Of a DNA stretch of 64,000 bases, positions 23,312 through 36,419 are shown piece after piece. Position 1 is the stretch's first letter; each line of letters opens with the position of its first letter. Made by a program: the position numbers and the translations under genes. Origin of the DNA: Azadirachta indica (lineage: Eukaryota > Streptophyta > Magnoliopsida > Sapindales > Meliaceae); assembly GCA_022749755.1 (NCBI GenBank), contig CM040440.1:6373269-6437268 (forward strand), read 5' to 3'. The notes beneath the pieces are model-generated. The model was not told the DNA's origin, ran no database searches, and saw only the letters and a program-made list of their open reading frames with translations.

Positions 23312-24878
23312 CAGAATCAAAGAGGTGGATTCTGGAGGATATATTTGTAAGTGCCGTTTATAGGCCGCTTCAAAAGATGAGCTTTGGAGCTTGAAGATGC
23401 AGTTAAGAATGGTTCTTACCAGGTAGAATGTAAACATGCATAAAAGTTCATAGCCTTGATCAAGTTAAATTAGTCTCCATGTTTATATACCTTTAATCTG
23501 TGTCTTTAACAACAATAGAGTAGTTGCAGCAGGGAGGTTACTTTCAATATGAAAACCCATTGAGTTTTAATAGAACTGGTTCCAACTTTCCTGGTTCATT
23601 CAAAATCTGTGCGCTGCTGCATCCTTTAACTTGCGGACCGTATAATTTGCTTTTGAAATAATATTACTTCACAGGTGTCTGGATAACTCCACACATTCAA
23701 CAGTGTTTTTAATTGTTTTGGTTCTTTTATGAAAGTGAGCAGATTGCCAAGATGATCAAGCAATTTGTCTAACTGTCAGATATAAAATGCTTTAGCGGAA
23801 GATGTATGTCAAAACTCCGCAGATGCTTCAGCTGGATGATGAATGCTTGTTTTGTATGTTATGAAATGAGTGAGGGAGAAGTGACTGAAAGAATTCTCCG
23901 CCATATTTGGCATCCTGAGAAAGAGCTCACTCAAAATCAGCTGGTATTTTTGGAAGTCAGAGCTCTTGAGGTCCAAGGTGTTGCCCTTTTTTTTTTTTCA
24001 AAACAATGCTGTATTCATAGGAGTGGGTGTTCATTTTGAGACGCAAGAGCAGCTGTTACACCGAACTTCAGTGACGCGTGTATTAAGTTTGGAGGAGGAA
24101 AATGTGGAGGCAGGGTACAAGGTAGTATCTTGAACTCTATGTTGCAAAATGTGTGGTTTCAATATTAGAGCAACTCCATAAATCCTTTTGCCTTTTTGCA
24201 GTGTATCCTTACTGGGGATGAGAAGTTGCAGTGAAGACACATCATTTCTGGAAACAAGATAATAGCTCCTTCAGCTCTCAGTTGAGCTGATCTCCCAGTT
24301 TAAACTTAAAATTCAACTCAATTTATTGGATTGAGGTGGATGTGACATCAAAACTAACGTGAGCTTGGATCAATCTATCTTTGGCTGATTTTATGAACAG
24401 AACAATCATGCCCAAATTTTTGTCTGACGAACCCAGAAGAGAGTTTGTTCTGTCATTAGCTTTCAGCCAATTCATTAAAATCCAGTGATTGTGAAAACCA
24501 GCGCCACAGGGGACAACTGCACAGCCCTGGCCTTTCCTTTCAAATTTGAAGATCATGTAGCCTTTTCTGTAGTTGGAAATGCATCCTTGACTCATTCATA
24601 TGTATTCCTGAGTATTTAAATTGCAGATGCTAAATATTATAAGGATATTGTTTACTTGAAGAACAATGTCATTTTCATCATTTTTATTAAGAGGGATTCA
24701 GTTTAAAGAATATAGTTATTTATTTTAAAATTCTTTTATTAAAATTTAAAAATAAGTAATTACAGAATGGTATTGCCTTAATACATACTGCTCTATTAAA
24801 TAATTTAATATTACTTTATTAAACATTATTCATATGATAATAGCATTGACTAATCTGATAGTAGTAATGCTTGCTAGC

Positions 24879-25062
24879 AAGGGCGGAGTTAGGATTAAAT
24901 TTAAGGAGGGGTCCAAACGAAATGAGTCAAAACCTACAGAGACCAAACTAATAAAAATAAACCTTAAAGGGTTAAATTGATAGATTCTAACCCTAAATTT
25001 CAAAATTTTCTGTGATGGTGGGGCAGGGCCACTGCAGGTCCTACGTGGCTCCGCCCCTCCTC
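24879..25062. mobile_element. Short non-autonomous element with inverted GGGCGGAG ends
   Basis: The left end AAGGGCGGAGTTAGG and the right end CGTGGCTCCGCCCCTCCT are inverted complements over their G/C-rich part, while the interior is about 150 bases of AT-rich DNA. The GC-rich ends stand out sharply from the surroundings. Short dispersed sequences with GGGGCGGAG-CA / TGGCTCCGCCCC ends are common in dicot spacers. The class is unclear and clean target duplications are not obvious. Confidence 0.45.
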
Positions 25063-25215
25063 GCAGGTACAAGTAAATGGTGCTGAAGTATAAAGCGCTA
25101 CAAAAAAGACTAATCAAGTCAATATGAGAAATAGATTAGTAATAAGTTTTGATGAAAATCAGCTCGTTAATTTAACTAGTAGCGAAAATTTCTACTCCTA
25201 AGTTGGTAAAAGAAA

Positions 25216-25375
25216 TGGGCCGGTTCATCCTGCGTGGATTGATTTAATTTGGGCTGGGCCTCGACAAGTTCGGGTTTCGTTCGGCAGTTTCTTGCCTAAT
25301 ACAAACGGATGCTAATTACTTCAATCCGGGATCAGTTCTCCCGCCAAAAGCACACCTTCGATTCGAATATAAATA
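25216..25375 (+). promoter_or_regulatory. MER3 core promoter: TGGGCC/T boxes, E2F-type site, TATA box
   Basis: TGGGCC occurs at 25216-25221 and 25255-25260, and TGGGCT at 25250-25255. TCCCGCCAAAA at 25339-25349 reads TTTTGGCGGGA on the other strand, a full match to the E2F consensus TTTSSCGS. A TATAAATA box is at 25368-25375, so transcription should start near 25400, about 770 bases before the start codon. The site order is seen directly; E2F control of this gene is inference. Confidence 0.5.
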
Positions 25376-26169
25376 CGGCACATGTTCATTTCTCTCCTTC
25401 AATCTTTCCGAAACCTCTCCTGATCGCGAATCATTGAGTTCAATTCTCCACTGGTCGATATCAAGTCTCGCTCTGTGTGTTGATTTATATGTTTTCTATT
25501 GATGTACTAAGTGCAAGTAGAAACGCGGTCAAACGCGGTTAGTTTGACCTTTATTATCATGATTTATGCTAACGTAAACTCGTTAAATTCTAAAAGATTT
25601 AAAAAAAATTGATGAAATTGTGAAGGAATCGATCAATTAATGGAATCTATGGAATTTATCTATATTTTTTTTACCTTTTTGATTGTGCGTGTTATTGTTG
25701 CTTGCGTAAATAGAGATTTTGATAGAACAGCTGAGTATAACTGAATCCGAAGAGGTATGGACCGTCTTTGATTTTTATTTTATCATATTCTTGTGACTCC
25801 AGAACAATTTGGAAGGATTTTCTATGTATTTGCTCCTTGTGTTGATGTTTCCGTTAATTGAAATATTCAGGATTAACAGTACGACAACTAAATATTTGTG
25901 GAATTTACTTCTCTGTGTTAGATCGGTGATGGAGTATAATGGTTACTTGTACATGAATTTTTCTTTATTGCCTTAAATTATATTGTTGAAGTAATTGAAT
26001 TTAATGGATTCCTGCACCAATTGCTGCAACTGCCTGCTATCTGCATAACAATAGACCTTTTTACCTTGTGGAAATAGCTTATGCTTCTTGCAGGTGATAT
26101 TAATTTATCTGTATTTTTTCTTCTTTCTTATTTTTCCTTCCTTCAGTTTGAGGAAATAGGCTCGTTAAG

Positions 26170-29100
26170 ATGGATTCATATGCACTGAGGTCTGTGCTAG
26201 ATTTACCAGTGCCTTTTCGTTCCGCTTTTAATTTCAGGTATTCTTCCTTTTAATTACGATTCGCAACTTTGATATGGAAATTTGTATATCAGCTTGGTGC
26301 GTCCATTTACGTTCAGTTGATTGTTGGGTTCGTAATCATTTGACGCCAGAATTACTTCTTACTGTAGCTTGTCTTCTTTATTTGTGCTATAGAAAGTTGT
26401 CTTCAAATAGTTTCTAGGAGACCATTTCCTTTGGTAATGTTTTGGTTCAATTTTAGGTCTCCTATGACCAGTGCTGAACGATCTCAAATGGTTTGTGTCC
26501 ATCATACTTACTATGTTTCCAATTATGATACTTGCAGATATTTTAATTCGCTGCAGAGTGAATGCTTTCATGTGTGTTTTGGCTCCGATGTCAATATGGT
26601 TATCTCAGCTCCAACTGGAAGTGGTAAAACTGTGCTCTTTGAGCTGTGCATTTTGAGGCTTCTCTCCAGGTTCATCACTGAGGGAAGGTTTGTTCATATA
26701 AAGGGAACTCTGAAAACAGTAAGTTTTACATGCAGTGACGCCAATAGCAAACATTTATCTTGGTACTTGGCAGATTCAGAAGTTTGTTTTTTTCTTACCT
26801 TCTATTCTAAGAATAACAGACGCTTGTAATGATGATCTTTGCCTCTTTAAGGTCAAAATTCTGCACCACATATTTGCTTTGATGTTTTATTTCTTCTTAC
26901 ATGTTCCTGCTTTCCAGAGCATAGGTTCTAACTTATGTACATTTATATCATACAACTGCCGTTTTTAAATTAAGGAATTGTTCATGCTACTGCATCTGTT
27001 GTATGAAGGCATGAAGAATATATATCCCACTAAGCAGCAGTTCTTTTTGCCTCTGCTTGTTTTCATTTGTTGTGAAGGTATACATAGCCCCATCCAAGGC
27101 TTTAGTACAGGAAAAGCTTAGAGATTGGAGCCAGAAGTTGGGATCATGGGGAATAAGTTGCCTGGAGCTGACAGGAGACAATGAGTATTATAACACAAGG
27201 AGTCTACAAGAAGCAGATATTATTCTAACTACTCCTGAGGTGAGAAGACAACTGCATTTTATGGAGCAATACATAAATACAAATCTTTTCAGAGAAGATA
27301 TGAGAAGACACATGAGAATACACTCCCCTCAACTACAAAAGCATTCACCCAAACCAATTTCATATTCGTGCTCTCTTTGTACCAGCTTAGGTCAAAGCCT
27401 TTCCCATCACTTTTTTACTGCCTTAGCATATTTTCCTTTAATACTCGTTGCACTTCTAACTTGAATAATTTGTTGGAGATTGTTGTGGCTGTGAAGATAC
27501 ATAATATGCTTCTCTCTCTCTCTCATCGTGGGGTGTGTGAGTGTGCATTAAATTATTTGATACAATGATTGCATTCTTCTACCATCATTTATGGATTAGA
27601 TTTTAAATTATGCTGTTGGAGTATGAGCTGATGTATATCTATTCTTATGCAGAAATTTGATGCGGTGACTCGGTATCGCATTAAGGATGGTGGCCTCAGC
27701 TTTTTCAGTGACATTGCACTTCTACTTATTGATGAAGTTCACCTGCTTAACGATCCACGTGGAGCAGCTCTGGAGGCAGTAATTAGTAGAATAAAAATGC
27801 TTGCTCGCAACCCTGAGATGAAGTCAAGCACTCTCGCTTTTGTCCGCTTCCTCGCTGTCTCAGCAACAATTCCAAATATTGAGGACCTTGGTAATTATTG
27901 CATTCAATTTTATTGCTGATCTCAAGGGGTTAATAGGGTTATAAGTGATTATAAAGTTAAAATATTTACTCAATTGCATATCAACAAGTGCAGCGGAATG
28001 GCTTAATGTTCCTCTCCAAGGAATTAAAAGGTACCTTTGTATATTAGAAAATTATGGACTATCTTCTCCACTTCTATGGCAAATTTGATTTATTTCATTT
28101 AGCTTTTTCTATATCTGTCCAGGTTTGGAGAAGAAATGAGACCTGTAAAGCTGACTACTAAAGTTTTCGGTTGGTCCTTCATACTTCTGTTCTCAGAATT
28201 TTTTTTTTATCTGCTTAAGGTTCTAATCACTTTTTTTTATTATTTCCTCTTTCCGTCCATTTCCTTAGGGTTTTGCATGTAGTCTTGAACCATTTAATTT
28301 CGCTCATCAATGGTTCTCTCTGCTTTTGCAAATAACAACTAATATGCATTCTTTAGGAGTTATGTTTTTCAAATTTCACTTCTGATGGTTTTGTATTCTT
28401 TTGTAATTTGAAATGCTGTCATGGACTGACAAGCATATTTTGTCAATTTTATGTAGCTCTAGTTCTTTTCAAAGACCATACAATGAAACTACTTTCCTTG
28501 CAGGCTATCCTCCAGCTAAAAATGACTTTCTATTTGAAAAGGCAAGTTCTTGGGTCTTAGAAATTACTTTTATTTATTTTGAGTTTCTTGATTGGAAAAG
28601 ACATAGATCAAATTGCATTATGAACAAATTCAGTAACTTCTCATTTTTTCTGATGATATGAATTTTTTCATTGTCCAGCGTCTTCAGAACTACATTTTTG
28701 GTAAGCATGAATATTGCGGTAACTTCTTGTTGAATCTTCTTTTGTTTTTTGTTTATCTTCTGATAAAGACTTCTATACCAATAGATCATAATTGTTTGTA
28801 CTAATTAAACTTATCTACAGATATTCTGATGCAATTTTCAAGAGGGAAATCTGCTCTAGTGTTTTGTTCAACTAGAAAAGGAGCACAAGAAGCTGCACAG
28901 CAACTCTCTCAGACAGCAATGACCTTTGGTTATTCAAATCCATTCATCAAAGATCCTGAACAACAGGAAAGGCTAAGGGAAGCTTCATTATCATGCAGTG
29001 ACAAACAAATGCAATCTTATATCCTTTATGGCGGTACAAGGCTATCTTGTTCTTTTCATTCCATTGAAATTCATGTTTTCTCCTTTCTCAACATTTTTAA

Positions 29101-32100
29101 GCGTTGTGAGTTAGCATCATTCATACTTGCAGTTGGTTATCACAATGGTGGGCTTTGCCTGAAGGATCGTAATCTCATTGAAGGACTTTTTCTCAAGGGC
29201 GACCTTCAAATTCTGTGCACCACAAATACTCTTGCCCATGGAATCAACCTACCAGCACATACAGTAGTAATAAAATCGACACAGCACTTGTATGTCAAAC
29301 TGTTTTCCCTACAACTGTTGCAAAACTTAAAGTTAAGACCAAGAAAAAAGCTCCTTTTTGATTTACCGATGTTTGAATTTTCTTCAGCAATAAGGAAAAA
29401 GGTCTTTACATGGAATATGATCGGTCCACAATTCTGCAGGTGTGTTACTTGTCTTGATATACTTTGTAATGATTGATCGTATGAAATTTGCGGTGCTTGT
29501 AAAAGATGTCAAATAGATATTATTGAACCTTAATTCACAGATCACTGCTACAGTTTGACAAATAAAAATATTTTTGCTCAGAGGGAGTAGTCCTAACATA
29601 TCTGAAGTATGAAATGGACTCAGTAATAACCATTCCTGATGCCAAAAATAAAGAGACTGGAGGAGGAGAAATAGAAAATATTGATTATAATTGCATGCTT
29701 TCCTGCACAGTTTGTCATTCAAACTTATTGTGTAATATATCTAAAGTTGATACTATAGTTACTCAACTTTAGTGCAGATGTGTGGAAGGGCAGGCCGACC
29801 ACCATTCAATGATACAGGAACTGTCATAATCATGACAAGAAGAGACACTGTAATAACTCCTCTCTCGCACTCTTTCCACAGTGTTTGTGTATACTGCTTT
29901 TTCTGTCACTCAATTTGTTCTGCTTGCTTTCTTCTAAGCTCACCTTTCATGATCTTGTACATGCTCAGGTTCACTTGTATGAGAATCTTTTGAATGGATG
30001 TGAGATCGTGGAATCACAGTGAGCTTATAATCTCTCAAGTCCATTATTGTTTTCGTGCCATGGACTTACTATGCATTTTCTGTGGAGAGTTATGCATGTC
30101 TTCTCACTAGGTTGACCACATTGCCTTGTTACTTTAGGTTGCTTTCATGTGTTACAGAACACTTGACTGCAGAAATAGTGCAAATGACTGTTTCTGACAT
30201 TGCAAAGGCAATTGAATGGATGAAGTGCTCATACTTATATGTCAGAATGAAAAAGGCATGTATTTCTTGACATATACTGGCAGTTATCAGATACATATTC
30301 ATTTCAGTTCAATTAATATTCTGGATCATTTGTTGCATAATCAGAATCCACAGAATTATGCAGTTAGGAAAGTGATTTCTAGAGATCGTATAGAGAAGCA
30401 TATGCAAGGTACGTCTACCATGCACTAGTTGAATTATTAAATTTACTTTTTTCTTCAGTGGTTATTAATTTCATGTCACATCAGAAATTTGTGTTCAGAA
30501 AGTTAATGAGTTATCACGCCATCAAATGATCTGGACTGATGAAGATGGTTTTCTCTTGAAACCACTAGGTATCATACCCATGGAGCAGAATTTTGTAGTT
30601 TCTAAGGACAAGAAGGACCATTAATGTCTAATTTTTTTTTTTTTTGGGTTTCTCATAGAGCCTGGAAGATTGATGACCAAGTACTACCTGAAATTTGATA
30701 CAATGAAACACATTATGCAGACTCCAGTAAACTGCAGTTTAGAAGATGCACTTCATGCTATATGCCATGCTGAGGAACTTGCTTGTATGTTCATTTATAT
30801 TTTGTACTAGTATGTCAAAGGCCAATCAAAGGAGTGATGTGTTACTATTTTACTGATGACAAAGGGATACAACTTAGGCGCAATGAGAAGAAACTTTTAA
30901 ACGATATAAACACTGACAAAGATAGCCGGCTTCGCTTTCACATTAATGGTGATAAAGGGAAGCGGAAAAAGCGTATCCAAACCAGAGAAGAGAAAATATT
31001 TCTTTTAGCGAATGACTGCTTGACTGGGGATCCCTCGGTTCATGATTTATCTCTGACACAGGTTCCACAATAACAATAGTTAAAATACATTATTTTCCTT
31101 GTAATTATTCTTAAAGCTTTACTGATGAGATATTGAATTGCTTTGCTTGCCAAGGACATGAATTCTATAGGCACCAATGGGAGTAGAATTGCCAAGTGCA
31201 TGAAAGAGTATTTCATATACAAAAAGAATTACAAAGGAGCAGTGAACTCGACCCTTCTTGCCAAATCCTTGTATCAAAGACTCTGGGATGACAGTCCATA
31301 CTTGCTGAAACAATTGCCTGGCATCGGAATGGTGACAGCGAAGGTTTTCTTCCTCACTGAATTATTGATAACGGAAGACTTGTGATTCCTAAATCTTGAG
31401 TCAACTGAATTTCCTGTCTTTCCTGTCCTTTCCCTCTATAATGGCTCTGATCAGGCACTATATTCAATGGGAATTAAATCATTTGAAACACTAGCAGAAG
31501 CTGATCCAAGGCGGATAGAGATAGTCACTGGTAGAAAATATCCATTTGGAAACCATATCAAGGAGTCTCTACTGTCTCTACCGCCAAAAGTTGACATGAA
31601 GATTGAGGAAATAAAATGTGAGGGGCAAGCAAAATCCAAGCTTATAATTACATTGACAAGGCTATCACAGTCAGTTCAATCAACCAAACGCCATTATGCT
31701 GATATGGTATGGTTTCTCGGTCTTGTCTACAGCATTTTATTCTAGCATTTTATTCTGAGTTGGTTTATTGTTATTATTATTTTCAGATCATTGGTGCAGA
31801 AGACGATAACCAGATTCTCTACCATGAAAAGATAAGGTGCTGGGAACTTTTTTGTTTACATTCAGTAACTGCATGAAAACATGGTAATTAAAGCATATCA
31901 CCAAGGAATTACTGCCAAGTAATTAGAAAATTTCTAAATTGCTTGAACGGAAATTGTAATTGGAAGCATAGACTCCTTGGTGTTATGCTTTATTCTATGT
32001 GCCATCCTTGCTTCCTTCATCATTTACTCATCGTTTGACTCTACTGTCTGTATGTTGGTTGCAGGGTAGATGAGTTTTACAGGTATACCCATAGGTTCCC

Positions 32101-34232
32101 TTCTTGAATTTTATTTTATTTTATTTATCATGTGAGATCAGGTTCCCTTTTGTATGGATATCTCCATAACATGTTGCAGCATTCTTTCACTGCATTATGC
32201 CACATGAAATTATCAGAGCCATGAACTCATTTTACCTGGATCTAGTAGTACCTGTAGATGCAATATTGAGTATTGACTAGGGGAAGTAAGGTCCTAAACT
32301 GAAACGGTATTCTTTTGTGTTAAATTATTGTCAGAAGACAAAGATGTTCTACATTGAACATTTGTTCCTCATCATTGCCACTATTACAACGATGACTACT
32401 AAAATCTTTTATAGAAGTTTTAATTACAAGGCAACTTGATTTCTTTGGGAAAATACTTTGAAGAAGAATCGGCTCGTGTTGCTGGTTCTGTTGCACAGTT
32501 CATCAAATGTGTTCTGTGCAGAAGAAAATGCCTACCAATATTTCTAACCTGCCATGCACCATTCAAGACTGATGCGGTTGGTTTTCTTTTCAGCCCCTAT
32601 AGCGTGACAGTTTTCTCATCAAACCCCCAGCAAGTGAAGCTGACAGTTAAGGCTGATCTTATATTTGAAGAATACAGTTAAGCCTCTTTCATAATATCTG
32701 ATTGTCAAAATTCCACTAAAACTATGCTCATTTTCTAGAGTTGTTGATTCATCTTTTGATGCTGTTTATGCAGTTGGCATTGACGTCCACCAAAAACTAC
32801 TGGTGGTGAAGGAGAGCACTTCAAACATGGATCGAAAACGTAGAAATAGGCAGCCTTCCCTTTTTCGTCCACCCGAGGAAGTATGTGTTATAGAAGATGA
32901 AAATGGAACTGCTGCTCAAAAGCTTAACAATTCACTTAACTCTAAGATGGAAGACAGTTCAATGTGAGCGCTTATTCCTCTGATTAATAGATTTTGTTTT
33001 CTGCTTAATTCTCTAAATAAAAACAAACCTTTTGGTCTTTTTATCCCAGTCCCAGTTTCAGCCTTCTGGATGAAGAATTAGGAGAAGGTATAACTTGTGT
33101 GATTAAACCCATGCTTTTATTGTTATTTCCTTTTACCCTTTCCATTTCAAGGTAACCACTTCTATGTATCACTATAGGTAAGCCTGTCGGTGAAATAGAA
33201 GATGACGATTGCAAAATCATAACTGAACAAACAATATTTCACCACATACGTGAAAAAGCCAAAAACTTCCCTGTCTTGACTACATCAAACAATGTTCATT
33301 CCCCCTCATCGGAGCCTTTGATTCTCACAAGAAAAAGTCGTCGTGAGAGGTACATTCAACTCTGCGACGACTTAGATGATCTGAAAGAAACAGATGGAAG
33401 TGCGTTTGTGCAATCAACTCTGGTCAATCAATCTTCAGGATCCACAGAGGCAGAATTGAACGAACACAGTTTCAACAATTATTCGACTCCAAAATCCCAC
33501 ACCACTGCTGAAAGTCGGGGAACTTTTAACCTCATGGATGACACAGGTGCACTCTTTACCAGATTTTGGGTATGCAATTGTCATTTGTTGGTTCTCGTTA
33601 ATAATTCCTAAATATTAGTTTCCATTATTCAAGGTTGGCTTCCTTCTCAACACGAAGACTGCGTTTCAGAAACTCTAACCGAGGAAACAATATTTGATCA
33701 CATACGGAAAAAATCTAAGAAATTTCCAATGTTCAACATATCAAAGCCCACGGGGTCTGATCCGCTAATCCAGACGAATGAACTCTCGGAAAATCAGGCC
33801 CAGTTTAGCGTTGCTGCTTCTGAAATAACCAAAGACACAAACTCTAATGTAGTCCTGAGAGAGAGTACAATCATTCCAGATCAGGAAACTGGAGTGCTGG
33901 ACAGAGATGCGAGCGGTAACAAGGGAAGCACAAAGCAGAGTGCTGATATAATTTCTGTAAGTTCACTGGGAACATATGAAAAACTGGACCTTTATACTAA
34001 AGTTTCAGTGACCAGCACCGAGCCTGGCTCAATCAAAATGCTGTCATTTGACATTTCTATGATGAAGAGCAACATGCAGTTTGGAGAGCCAGGGAGCTCC
34101 ATAGAGGCTAACAAGAAGCTGAAGTGTTCTCCAAGCACGTCAAAAAGGCAGTGCCGCCCATTCGCGTCGACGGCCAAAACCAGAGAAGTAGATTCATTTC
34201 TTGGGTTTGAGAGTGTGTTTTCATTTCTCTGA
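26170..34232 (+). CDS. MER3: Meiotic DNA helicase MER3 / ROCK-N-ROLLERS (HFM1 family)
   Basis: 27 exons: 26170-26237, 26538-26718, 27078-27239, 27653-27890, 27994-28030, 28123-28169, 28504-28541, 28679-28700, 28821-29033, 29133-29289, 29388-29439, 29778-29849, 29969-30018, 30138-30255, 30345-30408, 30485-30568, 30659-30784, 30865-31061, 31155-31343, 31455-31706, 31787-31836, 32065-32082, 32594-32676, 32774-32963, 33050-33087, 33178-33546, 33634-34232. They join without a stop to 1237 residues. Ski2-like helicase motifs are APTGSGKT (47-54), DEVH (164-167), LAVSATIP, ALVFCSTRKG, LCTTNTLAHGINLPAHTVVIK and MCGRAGRPP (406 on). A winged helix, a Sec63 domain (about 440-790) and a helix-hairpin-helix LLKQLPGIGMVTAK (692-705) follow. 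The family unwinds recombination intermediates and promotes interference-sensitive crossovers. Introns 7 and 14 have GC donors. The long acidic/Ser-rich tail carries a duplicated motif. No lesions, so probably functional. Confidence 0.93.
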
Positions 34233-34770
34233 TATACTGAGAACTTATATAAGCTGAGTTCCAATCTGAAATTTCAATTCATTTGTTAAAAAGGCTATGA
34301 ATATTATTCCGTTACTTTGCTTCGAACTAGGCATGCAATCACATGACTTATGTTAAAATGCATAACGGCAGATTTTGCTAGTTCAGATAAGTATTGAGTA
34401 AAAGAATTACAGATTTTATTCCGAGGGTTCTGCCTTTCCCACTTTTTGGCAGATGAGATTTTTAACAGTAATTAAATTAAGGATATAATTTTTTTAAATG
34501 CTTATTATTTAAAATATATTTTAAAAATGATTAATTTAAATTAAAATATTTTAATAAAATTTTTTTTAAAATAATTGACATATATTTTTAATAAAAATAT
34601 TTTTATTTAAAAAAATTTAAAAAAATTATTTTCGTAATAAATTTTAAATAATGAGTATTTGTTGAAAATTTAGCTCAATTGTCGAGAATTTTTTTAAAAT
34701 TTTTCTTACTTGTAACGTGTCATTTGTTATGAAATTATAAAGTTATTAATAAAAATAATCATTTATCAAT

Positions 34771-34882
34771 TTGATTCCATTTTTAACCTAATCTTATATT
34801 AAAAAAAATAATTTTAATTTGATCGTAGTTATTAGAAATTTAATTTATTTTATCAACTCATCAAATCTAACCAATATACTCA
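34771..34882 (+). repeat. 112-bp direct repeat, copy A (COX5C upstream region)
   Basis: Shares with 35749-35860 the run TTGATTCCATTTTTAACC, then CTAATCTTATATTAAAAAA, GATCG-AGTTATTAGA-ATTTAATTTATTTTAT and CCAATATACTC. Same orientation, 978 bases apart, about nine tenths identical. The copies flank the leader exon. Confidence 0.85.
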
Positions 34883-35748
34883 TCGTCGCCCAAAAAAAGA
34901 GCCGCTGTAAGAATTTGACAACATTAGTGGACACGTGTCTGCCATGAACAATCCAGCGCCCTTTTGTCCACAACCTTCGATCTTTGGCGGCGCTGTCCAA
35001 CATGTCATCTTATGAATCGCAAATCTATTCGAGCAAACGGCCCCGGTTCCTTACTCTGCCATCTCACAAAATGTTCACTAGGAAAGTTCACACCAGATTA
35101 TTTCTCTTATCATAGTAACGTATATCTGTTCATTATTCTTCCTAACGTCATCTAGTTTCTCCCTCTTTTTGGCTCTGGTTTTTCTTTCTAGCTCTTCGCT
35201 TCACACCTGTAACTGTAATCGGTATGTGTTCCATTTAATTTATTTGCTTAATAGTATGCTCTTCTTACTTCTAAATATTATGTTATATTTCGTACCTTAA
35301 AAGTAAAATAATAATATTAGGAGCAAGAGTCAGATGTTACAAGGAATTTTTTTTTATCTTTTTTACGAAATAAAATTTATGAAATAAGTTGGACATCATT
35401 TTGTTGATGCGGTTTGATTGCATGAGACATACATATTATTATTTTAGTATTATAAAGGAGCAAAGCCAGGATTTTTCTTAAGTTGTTTGTTATGATGTGT
35501 CAGTGCGTAGAAGGATTGATTATTTCAAAAGTTTTCTTTTAATGTAAACTTGAAATTGAAAATAAGAAGTTTGGTGATAAAGTGTTTGTACAGCGATAAG
35601 GAAAAATGGAAATTAAGAATAAATTCTTTATTTAAGGTATGTAGAGAGAGAAAATTAGAAATTTGATAATTGATAGCCTCGTATGAAGACTTAATTTGAT
35701 ACCTAGAAAGAGGATCTCGTAAAAGATGTTGCTTATGATAATGTTAAT

Positions 35749-35860
35749 TTGATTCCATTTTTAACCTAATCTTATATTAAAAAAGGTGATTTTACTTTGA
35801 TCGAAGTTATTAGATATTTAATTTATTTTATTACCTTGTCAAATTTACCCAATATACTCT
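35749..35860 (+). repeat. 112-bp direct repeat, copy B (inside COX5C leader intron)
   Basis: Second copy of the repeat at 34771-34882. Being in the leader intron, it shows that a segment upstream of the gene was duplicated across the first exon, or that a small mobile repeat inserted twice. The boundaries are sharp on both sides. Confidence 0.85.
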
Positions 35861-36419
35861 TCCATTCCATTCACAGTTGCTACATGTTAATTGCATTGCA
35901 TGTGTTATATAGTTATAAGCAAGATTTTGACAAAGTGGGACGTCTTTTAATATGCCTTGTAAATTAACATTTTTTAACAATGATTTCATTGTAAACATGA
36001 CGAATAACTGACGGCAGTTTGGAGAATGAAGCAAATGTGAATCACTGTTGTACACTATGGCTATTGGCCCTAAAGCTCTGTGATGGTGAGGCATAATTAC
36101 GAGGTTCAAAGCCAATGTCAGATACTACTTGCAAGCTAATTAGCTTGGTTACTTAGGTTTTTTGACAATTATTTTCTCAAAGATGAAAAGCTCAGATGAT
36201 AGAATACTTTCTCTGTAAAGAATGGAGAATTTAACCAGAGAATATTATGTTGACAAACTTGGTTCATCAGTAGCAAATGACTGGCGTAACAAACTCAAAT
36301 TATAGCATGAAGGATTGACTTTATTATATCTACAGTTGACATGTTTGCTTTCTATAGAGAAAGAAAAGAAAACACAACTATGAATGGATTTAAGATCAGC
36401 AAGAATATGTTATAATGAT

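Larger units (their letters stand above)
23312..26169. other. Spacer between PPR pseudogene and MER3, containing the MER3 promoter and leader
   Basis: The left third may include the old PPR 3' UTR. Short frames at 23806-24039 (+) and 24595-24323 (-) show no family I recognise. An element with inverted GGGCGGAG termini is at 24879-25062. From 25216 the MER3 promoter begins, and 25400-26169 is probably its 5' leader, possibly with an intron. Confidence 0.55.

Noticed and set aside
24323..24595. 90-codon minus-strand frame downstream of the PPR pseudogene
   Set aside because: No recognisable domain, no splice partners and AT-rich flanks; kept only as unexplained sequence.
32436..32593. Open frame upstream of MER3 exon 23 that could extend that exon leftwards
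   Set aside because: The AG at 32592-32593 gives the family-like join EFYS-PYSVTV and correct phase; the longer reading adds residues foreign to the family.
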